NCBI GenBank assembly: GCA_014381985.1
Contig: JACNKP010000037.1
Location: 1 to 51,603 of the forward strand
Reading direction: 5' to 3'
Length of the DNA stretch: 51,603 nucleotides
Source of the DNA: SAR92 clade bacterium
Lineage (GTDB): Bacteria; Pseudomonadota; Gammaproteobacteria; Pseudomonadales; Porticoccaceae
The notes under the pieces were generated by a model that saw only the letters and a list, made by a program, of their open reading frames with translations, was not told where the DNA came from and searched no databases. Below are positions 35,315 through 43,653 of this stretch, piece by piece (within the stretch, counting starts at the first letter, position 1; every line of letters starts with the position of its first letter). Position numbers and translations under genes: made by a program.

Positions 35315-36778
35315 ATGTCAGAATCGACTATTAAATTATTGCCTTTTGAGTTTGCTCGAAGTAACGGTCTGTTACTGCGGGAATCAGAAGGTGACCTAAT
35401 ATTGTCGCCCCAAGCCAATCAGTGGGCTATTTCAGAGGTTATTAGAGCCAACAGCAAATTTTCTGCCGTTACCCATCTTGATGGTGAGTCTTTTGATAAA
35501 ATGTTGGCGTCGATCTATAGTGGCCGGAAAAACTCCTCAGAATCAGTGATGGAAGATATTAGAGATTTTGTCGATATGGAGTCTGCAGCGGCAGAATTGG
35601 AAGATACTGGCGACCTTTTAGATTCTGAAGATGATGCGCCGATTATTCGTCTTCTTAATGCGATTTTGGCGGAATCGTTAAAAGAAAAGGCCTCTGATAT
35701 TCATATTGAGCCCTACGAGAAGGAATCCTTGGTGCGGTTTCGTCTCGATGGCGTGCTCAGCACAGTGCTAAAGCCCTCAGTGCAGATCACACCTCTACTA
35801 ATTTCTCGTATTAAAGTAATGTCGAAACTTGATATTGCAGAGAAAAGGTTACCTCAAGATGGCCGCATGAGCGTCAAACTTGGAGGGCGTAGTATTGATT
35901 TGCGTATTTCAACTATGCCGTCAAGTCATGGTGAAAGAGTGGTAATGCGTCTTTTGGATAAAGATGCAGGTAAGCTGCAGGTGGACGATCTAGGTATGCC
36001 TAAGGACACCTCTGATCAACTTGATGATTTAATTCGACGCCCTCACGGCATTATTTTGGTCACAGGCCCAACAGGGTCAGGTAAAACCACAACCCTCTAT
36101 GCTGCGTTACAGCAAATGGATCGACAAGGCCGCAACATTATGACCGTTGAGGATCCGGTGGAATATGATTTGCCAGGTATTAGTCAAACCCAAATAAATT
36201 TACGCGCTGGAATGACTTTTGCGCGCGGTTTAAAAGCCATTTTACGCCAGGATCCAGATGTCATCTTGATCGGTGAGATTCGTGATGGAGAAACGGCTGA
36301 AATAGCCACGCAATCAAGCTTAACCGGCCACCTAGTATTGTCCACACTACATACTAATACAGCGGCCGGCGCGATTACTCGCCTGCAGGACCTCGGTGTT
36401 GATAGTTTTTTGCTGGCATCTACCATCAGGGGCATTCTTTCCCAACGGCTGCTGCGCAGGCTTTGCCTCAGTTGTCGTAAGCCAGTTGAACCTAATGAAT
36501 TTAATCGAGAGTTATTAGGTTTAGAGGTTGGCAAGGCTATTTATGAAGCTGGCGGTTGCCCTAAATGCAACAGCACCGGTTATGCAGGCCGGCAAGCTTT
36601 GTTTGAATTAGTCACGGTGGACGCGCCGTTGCAGACGTTAATTCATGAAAATGCGGGAGAAATTGAGCTGGAGGTTTCGATTCGCCAGCAAGTGCCTAGT
36701 ATCCGACAAGCGGGACTAAAATTGGTTTGTGACGGAGTCACTACAATCGAAGAAGTTCTTCGCGTAACCAGTGTGTAA
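35315..36778 (+). CDS. gspE: Type II secretion ATPase GspE
   Basis: GspE is the cytoplasmic hexameric ATPase that powers pseudopilus assembly. The 487-residue product has Walker A GPTGSGKT (251-258). The Asp-box/Walker B region is DPDVILIGEIRDGETAEIA (313-331) and the His box is GHLVLSTLHTN. A zinc-binding tetracysteine (384, 387, 415, 418) distinguishes type II and type IV pilus ATPases. It opens the secretion locus, whereas many loci begin with gspC and gspD. The 101-bp upstream gap shows no convincing promoter. Confidence 0.97.
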   Translation: MSESTIKLLPFEFARSNGLLLRESEGDLILSPQANQWAISEVIRANSKFSAVTHLDGESFDKMLASIYSGRKNSSESVMEDIRDFVDMESAAAELEDTGDLLDSEDDAPIIRLLNAILAESLKEKASDIHIEPYEKESLVRFRLDGVLSTVLKPSVQITPLLISRIKVMSKLDIAEKRLPQDGRMSVKLGGRSIDLRISTMPSSHGERVVMRLLDKDAGKLQVDDLGMPKDTSDQLDDLIRRPHGIILVTGPTGSGKTTTLYAALQQMDRQGRNIMTVEDPVEYDLPGISQTQINLRAGMTFARGLKAILRQDPDVILIGEIRDGETAEIATQSSLTGHLVLSTLHTNTAAGAITRLQDLGVDSFLLASTIRGILSQRLLRRLCLSCRKPVEPNEFNRELLGLEVGKAIYEAGGCPKCNSTGYAGRQALFELVTVDAPLQTLIHENAGEIELEVSIRQQVPSIRQAGLKLVCDGVTTIEEVLRVTSV

Positions 36779-36784
36779 CTGACT

Positions 36785-37996
36785 ATGCCTGCTTTTGATT
36801 ATTCGGCTTATAATACAGACGGAAAACTTGTTGATGGTGTTATCGCGGCCGATTCTGAACGTCAAGCGAGACGTCTATTAAAAGACAAAAAACTATTGCC
36901 ATCGACTCTCTCAGAGGTGAATCAGGCTAGCAAGAAAAAAGGTTATCGCATTGGGCGCCAGGCCAAGGTTGATAATTTTGATCTTTCGCTGTTGCTTCAC
37001 CAGCAGGCTATTTTGATTCAGTCTGGATTGCCCCTTGAAGAATCTTTGCGCATGACCATCGAGCAAGCTGAGACAGATAAGCAGCGGCGTATGGTGGAAA
37101 GTTGGCGTAGCGAGATTACTGAAGGTCGTAGTTTTTCTGAAGCCCTGCGACGTTCGCCCTATAAAATTCCTGATAGTGTTATCGCTGGTGTCGGGGTGGG
37201 TGAAGAGAGTGGCCATCTGCACAAGATCTTATTGCGCCTCGCTGAAGAACTTGAAACCAGTGCCGCAAACCGTAAAACCATTACACGTGCACTTGTCTAT
37301 CCCATGACATTGATTAGTGTTTCGATCATTATGATTTCAATGATGATGGTTTGGGTGGTGCCAAAGATTACAGCGGTATTTGCTAGTTCAAATCGTGAGC
37401 TACCGCTGATTACCAAAGTTGTGGTTAGTTTAAGCGACTTTACCCAGGATTATGGCCTTTATGTTTTGGGGTTAATCATTCTTAGTGTTTTAAGTTTCCG
37501 CCAAGCTATGCAGAACACTGCTCGCAAACAGCGGTGGCATGCTTTTATACTGACATTGCCTGGTGTGGGTCGATGGGTTCGCATGGCTGATATTTCAGAT
37601 TGGGCTCGCAGTTTAGGTGTGCTTTTAAATAGCGGGGTTCCCGCATTGGCAGCGCTAAATATATCGTCTGCTGTCGTCAGTAACCTTTCGCTGCAAAGCA
37701 AATTCAAAAAGGTGACTGAGGCCATGCGTCAGGGTACTAGCTTGCATAAGGCTCTGGAAGATAATCTAGACGGTAGTGGGTTTTTGGTTCATATGGTAGG
37801 CAGTGGCGAAGCATCGAGTGAGTTGGATAAAATGCTATTAAGAGTGGCTGAGTATTATTCAGTGAGGTTAAATAACGCAGTTGAAGTATTCTTGAAGTTA
37901 CTTAACCCAATCTTAATCATTCTCATGGGCGCCATGATCTTGGGTATTGTGGCGGCGATTATGTTGCCCATTATGGATATGAACAATGCGATTTAA
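36785..37996 (+). CDS. gspF: Type II secretion inner-membrane platform protein GspF
   Basis: GspF is the polytopic platform protein connecting the GspE ATPase to pseudopilus assembly. The 403-residue product has two T2SF domains. Repeated signatures are LLLHQQAILIQSGLPLEESL and DWARSLGVLLNSGVPALAAL, each followed by membrane segments, the last near MGAMILGIVAAIMLPIMDM. It begins 6 bp after gspE and ends 59 bp before gspG. Confidence 0.97.
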   Translation: MPAFDYSAYNTDGKLVDGVIAADSERQARRLLKDKKLLPSTLSEVNQASKKKGYRIGRQAKVDNFDLSLLLHQQAILIQSGLPLEESLRMTIEQAETDKQRRMVESWRSEITEGRSFSEALRRSPYKIPDSVIAGVGVGEESGHLHKILLRLAEELETSAANRKTITRALVYPMTLISVSIIMISMMMVWVVPKITAVFASSNRELPLITKVVVSLSDFTQDYGLYVLGLIILSVLSFRQAMQNTARKQRWHAFILTLPGVGRWVRMADISDWARSLGVLLNSGVPALAALNISSAVVSNLSLQSKFKKVTEAMRQGTSLHKALEDNLDGSGFLVHMVGSGEASSELDKMLLRVAEYYSVRLNNAVEVFLKLLNPILIILMGAMILGIVAAIMLPIMDMNNAI

Positions 37997-38055
37997 TTAT
38001 TCGCCTAATACCGTTGAATCAAATATCAATAAAGTTAAAGGGGGAGTTAAATAAA

Positions 38056-38487
38056 ATGAAGTCAAATAAAAAACAGCGCGGTTTTACTCTTATTGAAGTA
38101 ATGATCGTTGTAACTATTATGGCGTTGATGATTGCTGCAATTGCACCGAATTTATTTAGAAATGTTGTGAAAGCGGAGGCTATACGGGTCGCTTCAGATA
38201 TTCGCCAAGTTGAGAGTGCTTTAAAGTTCTATCGATTAGATAACTATCGCTATCCTTCACAGTCTCAAGGTTTAGAGGCCTTAGTATCAGCACCTTCAGG
38301 GTCAACAGCAGCTCAGTGGAATGGGCCTTATTTAGACAAGCTACCCTCAGATCCTTATGGCATACAATACCAATACTTAAATCCAGGCACTCATGGTAAG
38401 CAGGTTGAGGTGTACACTTTGGGTTTAGACAACGTTCAAGGTGGAGAGGGTTCAGATAAAGATTGGGGTAATTGGAATCTTGATTGA
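38056..38487 (+). CDS. gspG: Major pseudopilin GspG
   Basis: GspG forms the body of the type II pseudopilus. The 143-residue precursor has a short basic leader and a prepilin-peptidase site after Gly-9, followed by FTLIEVMIVV with the conserved Glu at mature position 5. The C-terminal region GLDNVQGGEGSDKDWGNW resembles the calcium-binding loop of GspG. An in-frame TTG at 38014 is possible, but the GGGGGAG site fits the ATG at 38056. Confidence 0.97.
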   Translation: MKSNKKQRGFTLIEVMIVVTIMALMIAAIAPNLFRNVVKAEAIRVASDIRQVESALKFYRLDNYRYPSQSQGLEALVSAPSGSTAAQWNGPYLDKLPSDPYGIQYQYLNPGTHGKQVEVYTLGLDNVQGGEGSDKDWGNWNLD

Positions 38488-38529
38488 ATCTTTTGTTGAT
38501 CAGATAAATCGAGTGCTTAAGTAGGGTTT

Positions 38530-39111
38530 ATGAGGCGTGCGCAGGGTTTTACCCTCATCGAATTACTAATTGTCGTTGCTATTATTGTGATTTTATCTGC
38601 TATTAGTGGGTTGGCGATCAACCAAGCCTTTGATCGGCGTTATTCAGCCGAGGCAGATAAGTTACTTATTTGGCTGCAACAATTATCAGAGCGCTCCTCA
38701 CTTGAGAGTGCCGCTTACGGCATTGTTACCAACACCAACACCAACACCAACAATGAGAGTCGAGAGGCTACCGAGCTTGTCGCGGTGGTCTACTTTAAAA
38801 ATCGCTGGATCGCAGTGACTTCGCCGCAGCCTTTTGTATTGGGAGCAGAGTCCATTATAGGCTGGGATATGGAGGTGTTGGAGGAAGAGCTATTACCTCA
38901 AAGCCGACCCCAGGCTCTGGGAGTAATTGATAGAGATGAAGTTAAAACAGCAGAGAAAGAATTTCTGTTGCCAGAAATGGCATTCTTGCCCGATGGCTAT
39001 GTCGAGCCTCAAGGGGCCATTCAGTTGTCTTTTGATTCTTCTACATTAATCTATTCTTTTGTTTGGGATGATGAGACCTCAAGGATGATTTTGGAGGCGA
39101 ATGTCTTATGA
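38530..39111 (+). CDS. gspH: Minor pseudopilin GspH
   Basis: The 193-residue product has a prepilin cleavage site after Gly-6 and the N-terminal helix FTLIELLIVVAIIVIL, as in minor pseudopilin GspH. The rest is poorly conserved, and the assignment relies on length and its place between gspG and gspI. Four copies of the hexamer ACCAAC (38728-38751) encode a Thr-Asn repeat at residues 67-74, probably in a loop. It overlaps gspI by 4 bp. Confidence 0.88.
   Translation: MRRAQGFTLIELLIVVAIIVILSAISGLAINQAFDRRYSAEADKLLIWLQQLSERSSLESAAYGIVTNTNTNTNNESREATELVAVVYFKNRWIAVTSPQPFVLGAESIIGWDMEVLEEELLPQSRPQALGVIDRDEVKTAEKEFLLPEMAFLPDGYVEPQGAIQLSFDSSTLIYSFVWDDETSRMILEANVL
38728..38751 (+). repeat. Hexanucleotide tandem repeat ACCAAC x4 inside gspH
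   Basis: Four perfect ACCAAC units in frame encode Thr-Asn repeats. Gain or loss of a unit would keep the frame and change loop length by two residues. Confidence 0.9.
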
Positions 39112-39497
39112 AATATTCGACTAAGAAGAAAGGTTTTACTCTCATTGAGGTGATGGTGGCCCTTTTTATATTGAGCCTAGTGTTAGGGAGTGCCGTCCAA
39201 ATGGTGCATCAGTATAGCGATGAGCGGCTGCGTATTAGAGAGCATTTTTTTGCTAATCAGGTGGCTTGGAATCATCTTCTTGAGCGTTACCAGCATTCTC
39301 AGAAGTGGACAGCCAGTGAAGGCCTTTCAAACTTAAAGACCAAAGGTGTGGATAAGCAAGCTGGCCAAGACTGGCGTTGGGAGATGAAAGTTGAGAAGGC
39401 TATGGGGCAAGACTTGTATCGCTATCAAGCCCAGTCTGGTTCAGTTAATAGTAAAAATTACCAGGCCACCTTGGCTGTTTACCTGGTTGAAAATTAG
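39108..39497 (+). CDS. gspI: Minor pseudopilin GspI
   Basis: The 129-residue product has cleavage after Gly-9 and the helix FTLIEVMVALFILSLVLGSAV, typical of GspI. The short C-terminal domain contains WRWEMKVEKAMGQDLYRYQA, the usual GspI tail. In known systems GspI forms the pseudopilus tip with GspJ and GspK. It overlaps gspH by 4 bp and its stop abuts the gspJ ATG. Confidence 0.93.
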   Translation: MKYSTKKKGFTLIEVMVALFILSLVLGSAVQMVHQYSDERLRIREHFFANQVAWNHLLERYQHSQKWTASEGLSNLKTKGVDKQAGQDWRWEMKVEKAMGQDLYRYQAQSGSVNSKNYQATLAVYLVEN

Positions 39498-40115
39498 ATG
39501 TTGAATCTGTATTCCAGCAATCGTCAAAATGGCTTCACTTTAATTGAAGTACTCGTCTCCTTAGGGATATTGGCGGTAATGTCAGTGATGTCCTATCAGG
39601 CGGTGGAAGTTGTTTTGGGCGCCAATGAGCGTAGCCGCACAGATCTTGCCGAAGACGTTAAGTTACAACGTGCCTGGCAGATTATTGGACGTGATTTACT
39701 GCATATGAGGCCTCGCCGTTTTGCTGATGGATTAGGGCAGGTCGAGGATGCGTACCTGACCAATCCCAGTGAGTTTGGAGTTCGGTTCAGCCGCGGCGGT
39801 GGGCCCATGGTTAGATCTAATCCTAGTGGTGTCCGGCGAGTAGATTATAAAATCAATAGTGACCAACAATTACAGCGCACCTCGTGGGCTATTACTGAGT
39901 CACCTCGGCTTAGTGACGGCAATACCTTTACACTTATTGGTGGTGTTAAAGATGTAGTTTTTGAGCACCTTAGTCGCACTGGCTACTCCAAAGACTGGCC
40001 ACCAATTAACCAGCCTCTAAGTAAATATGCATTGCCAAGGATGATTAGAGTAACGATTACCTTAGAGAACGAGCGCGAGACTTCGCGTTTATTTCCGGGG
40101 GTGGTTCGTGATTAA
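39498..40115 (+). CDS. gspJ: Minor pseudopilin GspJ
   Basis: The 205-residue product has the leader MLNLYSSNRQNG, cleavage after Gly-12 and FTLIEVLVSLGILAVMSVMS. Further on, AWQIIGRDLLHMRPRRFAD and GVRRVDYKIN are typical of GspJ. It forms part of the tip complex with GspI and GspK. The stop overlaps the gspK GTG start by 8 bp. Confidence 0.95.
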   Translation: MLNLYSSNRQNGFTLIEVLVSLGILAVMSVMSYQAVEVVLGANERSRTDLAEDVKLQRAWQIIGRDLLHMRPRRFADGLGQVEDAYLTNPSEFGVRFSRGGGPMVRSNPSGVRRVDYKINSDQQLQRTSWAITESPRLSDGNTFTLIGGVKDVVFEHLSRTGYSKDWPPINQPLSKYALPRMIRVTITLENERETSRLFPGVVRD

Positions 40116-41247
40116 AAGTGGGCCTCAAAAACAGCGTGGTGTGGCTTTGCTTGCTGCTTTGATCCTGATGTTAGCGGTAGTCCTCATTTTGACCAACATT
40201 TTTTATCGCCACCAGATTGATGTTTCTCAGGCTTCCGCTTCTTTGCACGGTGATCAGGCGTTATTGATTGCTATTAGTGGGGAAGGTTGGGCAGGTGAGC
40301 TATTATCTGATAAAAATGATAACCGGGATGTTGATGATTATGGTGAGATATGGGCCCAAGCAATGCCCTTACTTCCCGTGGAAGGGGGCACGCTAAAAGG
40401 CTGTGTCAGTGATTTGCAGGGTAAAATCAATCTTAATAGTTTTGTCACCTATCGCGGTTCGTCTCTCAATAATGAACTTAATAATTTTGGCACTATGGGT
40501 GTGGCTAAAGCTTGGCTAAATCTCATGGACATGCTTCAAATTCCTGCTAGCCCTGATCGAGTAGCCACTATTGTTGATTGGGTAGATTCGGATTCATCTG
40601 TTATTAATAGTTGGGGTGCGGAGCAACCGGATTATGAGGGACTTACATTCCCCAGAATGGTCGCTAATGATTTTATTTCTGATGCGTCTGAGCTCGCTGC
40701 GATTAAGGGATATTCTGTGCAGGAAGTGCAGATGCTATCGCCTTGGATGACCGCGCTACCAGGTTCAACTCCCATCAATATTAATACTGCGTCAGAGCAA
40801 TTAATTCTCGCCTTGGGTGGGGAAAATGGGCAACAGTTTCTAGATCTAGTCAAACAGATGAGGCCGATGAGCGACATAAATACTTTTTACCAAGAACTGG
40901 AGGCCTATTTTTTGATTCCATTGCTGGATGTCAAAAAACGTTGGCCGCCAACACTCGTCTCAGTCAAGTCTGATTATTTTCAACTTTATCTTGAAGTCAC
41001 TTTAGGCGAGGCCCGAATTCAAGTTAAAAGTATAATGGATAGGAAAGGTAGGGCCAAACCAGTTATCATTGCGCGTGAGATTACTGTTGTGCCAGCTAGC
41101 CTACCTGACAAAGAAGAGCTGTCTGCGGCTGAGCAATTATTTGCCAAAAAGAGTGACGATGAAGAGTCAAATGAGCAGTTGATACAACAAGGTAATATAG
41201 TGCAGCCGGCCTGCGTTGCGATGGGTCTAATGGGAGAAATTACGTAG
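40108..41247 (+). CDS. gspK: Minor pseudopilin GspK
   Basis: GspK caps the pseudopilus tip. The 379-residue product starts at GTG 40108 and has cleavage after Gly-11, followed by VALLAALILMLAVVLIL. It lacks the Glu at mature position 5, which is normal for GspK. The large helical insert and the segment LSPWMTALPGSTPININTAS are characteristic. The stop is directly followed by the gspL ATG. Confidence 0.95.
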   Translation: MIKSGPQKQRGVALLAALILMLAVVLILTNIFYRHQIDVSQASASLHGDQALLIAISGEGWAGELLSDKNDNRDVDDYGEIWAQAMPLLPVEGGTLKGCVSDLQGKINLNSFVTYRGSSLNNELNNFGTMGVAKAWLNLMDMLQIPASPDRVATIVDWVDSDSSVINSWGAEQPDYEGLTFPRMVANDFISDASELAAIKGYSVQEVQMLSPWMTALPGSTPININTASEQLILALGGENGQQFLDLVKQMRPMSDINTFYQELEAYFLIPLLDVKKRWPPTLVSVKSDYFQLYLEVTLGEARIQVKSIMDRKGRAKPVIIAREITVVPASLPDKEELSAAEQLFAKKSDDEESNEQLIQQGNIVQPACVAMGLMGEIT

Positions 41248-42384
41248 ATGAGTGTCGAGCATATTTATAACCTCGATCAACGGGTCGATCGTGTAGATGA
41301 TCCGCTACAATCTGTGGCGGGCACTAATGCTTCGGCCATGAGTTTGTGGGTGCCAAGCGAAAGAGTTGGCCTACATTCGGTGGATATTCCATCTGCACCC
41401 CAGCGTAAGTGGGCGGAGCTCATTCCGTGGCTATTAGAAGATAGAATCTTGCAACCCGTCGAAGAGATGCACTTTGTAATAGTGGGACGCAGTGATGACC
41501 AACTGCATATTCTTGCTGTTAGTCGCCAAGATATGCAGGAGTGGAGGCGAATTGCTGACAATGCAGGTGTCACTGCTGTGGCTATGGTCCCTGATTTCAT
41601 GGCACTGCACTGGGAGCCAGGAATAATTAGTGTTGGTTGGCGAGAGGGAATTTTACTGGTCAGACAGTCATTGAACACCGGCTTTGCCGCTGAATGCAAT
41701 ATAGGCTGGAGCATATTAGAGACTCTTATGCAGGACTCTAAGCACGCACCGCGATTGTCTATTTCCGTGCCTGATGTTGATATAGTGCCAAAAAAATTGG
41801 CTCAAGGCGCTGATATCAATACCTCCACAGTTGATTGGCATTTTTCACATATTGACCCCAACTTGAATTTAATGACGGGCGAATTTAAGCCAGCTCCAAA
41901 GCAAACGGTGGCCTCTTTTTGGAGGCCAGCTGCAGCTGCAGCTGGCCTCCTTTTGGCACTATGGGTGGGCTACCTACAGACGGCTAATAATGCTTTGGAA
42001 TCTGAGGTTGAGGGATTACAGAAAAATATATTGGCTAATTACACTCGCTTGTTTAGCAGTTCTAATACCAACATTCAGACCCTCAAAGCGGACGCTGAGA
42101 GCAGGATAAATCAATTATTCAAACAGCAACAAAGCCTGCAAGGCCAACCTATAGCTGGACTCCTAGCTATTGATAATATTATGGCTGGTTGTCAATGTGA
42201 GCTTGAGGGCCTCTCGGCAAGCCAGGACAGTTTAAAGCTGACGCTTCTTGGTGGTGCTGGATTGGCTAAAAGAACGCTGAGAATTCCGGGCTACCAACTT
42301 AGCTTTAATCAGGATAAAGCTGCCGGCCCTGAGATTTTTTTATTATCAGTCACTGAGATAAAAAAGCAGGGGTCTGACCGATGA
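41248..42384 (+). CDS. gspL: Type II secretion inner-membrane protein GspL
   Basis: GspL is a bitopic protein whose cytoplasmic actin-like domain binds GspE. The 378-residue product has that domain at about 1-215 (for example WAELIPWLLEDRIL), one membrane segment at about 226-243 and a periplasmic ferredoxin-like domain. Codons 225-234, at the start of the membrane segment (WRPAAAAAGL), lie in a perfect 30-bp palindrome. It overlaps gspM by 4 bp. Confidence 0.94.
   Translation: MSVEHIYNLDQRVDRVDDPLQSVAGTNASAMSLWVPSERVGLHSVDIPSAPQRKWAELIPWLLEDRILQPVEEMHFVIVGRSDDQLHILAVSRQDMQEWRRIADNAGVTAVAMVPDFMALHWEPGIISVGWREGILLVRQSLNTGFAAECNIGWSILETLMQDSKHAPRLSISVPDVDIVPKKLAQGADINTSTVDWHFSHIDPNLNLMTGEFKPAPKQTVASFWRPAAAAAGLLLALWVGYLQTANNALESEVEGLQKNILANYTRLFSSSNTNIQTLKADAESRINQLFKQQQSLQGQPIAGLLAIDNIMAGCQCELEGLSASQDSLKLTLLGGAGLAKRTLRIPGYQLSFNQDKAAGPEIFLLSVTEIKKQGSDR
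41921..41950 (+). repeat. Perfect 30-bp palindrome inside gspL, followed by TTTT
   Basis: The 30 bases from GGAGGCCAGC to GCTGGCCTCC equal their own reverse complement. The RNA could form a stem of up to 13 bp with a 4-nt loop, followed immediately by TTTT. A second, weaker pairing is possible between GGCCTC (41910-41915) and GAGGCC (41922-41927), which uses the left arm. Confidence 0.97.
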
Positions 42385-42869
42385 AAAAATTCATGGATAG
42401 CTTAAGAAATCGCTTAAGTGGTCTTCAACCTCGAGAGCGACAACTGTTGCTTGCGGGGATAGTGATGCTATTTTTTACCGTTATTTATGTGGCTTTGTCA
42501 CCGATAATGGAGAAACATGATCAATTGGTTGATCAATCAAATCAGCTTAAAACCGATTTGCAGTGGTTGCAGCAACAGAGTGCTGTGGTGTCAAAATTAT
42601 CAAATGGCTGCGGTAATCGCGAGATTCAGCAAGGATCCGGTCGCGACAACCTAACTAAATTAGTCAGGCGTAACCAGTTGCGCTTGGGTCAGATTAGAGA
42701 TCTGAATAATGGCTTTGAGTTAAGGTTTAGTGGTGCTGATGGGAATCGTATACTGCGTTTGAGTCACCAGGTAGCCTGTGCTGGATTTAACGTGCAGTCT
42801 CTCAAGGTTGAGCGATCCTCACTAGAGTTGCTTGAAGGGTCCATGGAGGTAATCTATGTTGAAGATTGA
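42381..42869 (+). CDS. gspM: Type II secretion inner-membrane protein GspM
   Basis: The 162-residue product has the GspM layout: a short cytoplasmic N-terminus with LQPRERQLLLAG, one membrane segment (about 21-41) and a periplasmic coiled-coil and ferredoxin-like domain. GspM pairs with GspL in the inner-membrane platform. It overlaps gspL by 4 bp and the following gspC by 14 bp. Confidence 0.92.
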   Translation: MKKFMDSLRNRLSGLQPRERQLLLAGIVMLFFTVIYVALSPIMEKHDQLVDQSNQLKTDLQWLQQQSAVVSKLSNGCGNREIQQGSGRDNLTKLVRRNQLRLGQIRDLNNGFELRFSGADGNRILRLSHQVACAGFNVQSLKVERSSLELLEGSMEVIYVED

Positions 42870-43653
42870 ACTAAAAAACACCCAACAGTTGTCTCGCTTG
42901 GCGGTAGTTTTAGTGATGGCCTTACTTTCTCTTTACCTTGTTGTCATGATAGGTCTTCAGTTGCAGACGGCTAAGACAGCTTCATCGGTCGTTGATAGAG
43001 TAGCGCCTGGGAAAATGGTAGCTTGGACTTGGTTTGGTCGGCAAAGGGTTATTGCGCCAGTAAAGACACAGACAGATCTGGCCAATGCGCAAATTAATGC
43101 AGAGTTACTTGGCGTTATGTTGTCCGGCGCCTCTTCATCGGCAACGCTTAAATTTAAGGGAAAGCCGGAACAGGTTTACCAAATGGGTGACAAGCTTGAC
43201 GGAAAGTTGGAGCTAGTTGATATTGAGGCTTATCGCATTGTGATCAGTGATAATGGCATCAAAAAGCAATTATTAATGAAAAAGCCAGATGTGATTATGG
43301 AGTCACAAGAAAGCGACGAGGATGTCGATACGCAGACGCAGGGGTTTGCGCTGGCCAACATGTTTGGTGCTGTGCCGGTTAATATAGGCGGTAATACGGG
43401 CTTTAAGATTAACAATCTATCGGCGGATGTTCAGGCTATGGCAGACATACGCGATGGTGATGTGGTGGTCCAGATTGACGGTCTTTCGGTGCAAGATTTA
43501 ATGTCTGATCCCGTTAAGTGGATGAGCTATAGTAGCTCAAGTAGTCTTCCTGTAACTCTGATGCGTGAAGGCCGGGAAGAAATTATTTATGTCAATGCCG
43601 CTAGTCTCTCGGCTAAAATGTTACCAACACTAGGATTAAAGCGCCAAAGATGA
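42856..43653 (+). CDS. gspC: Type II secretion protein GspC with PDZ domain
   Basis: GspC links the inner-membrane platform to the secretin. The 265-residue product has one membrane segment (about 14-35) and a periplasmic homology region (about 75-145, with AELLGVMLSG and YQMGDKLDG). A C-terminal PDZ domain (about 185-255) contains DIRDGDVVVQIDGLSVQDLM. It is out of its common first position: here it follows gspM and precedes gspD, with overlaps of 14 and 4 bp. Confidence 0.93.
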   Translation: MLKIELKNTQQLSRLAVVLVMALLSLYLVVMIGLQLQTAKTASSVVDRVAPGKMVAWTWFGRQRVIAPVKTQTDLANAQINAELLGVMLSGASSSATLKFKGKPEQVYQMGDKLDGKLELVDIEAYRIVISDNGIKKQLLMKKPDVIMESQESDEDVDTQTQGFALANMFGAVPVNIGGNTGFKINNLSADVQAMADIRDGDVVVQIDGLSVQDLMSDPVKWMSYSSSSSLPVTLMREGREEIIYVNAASLSAKMLPTLGLKRQR

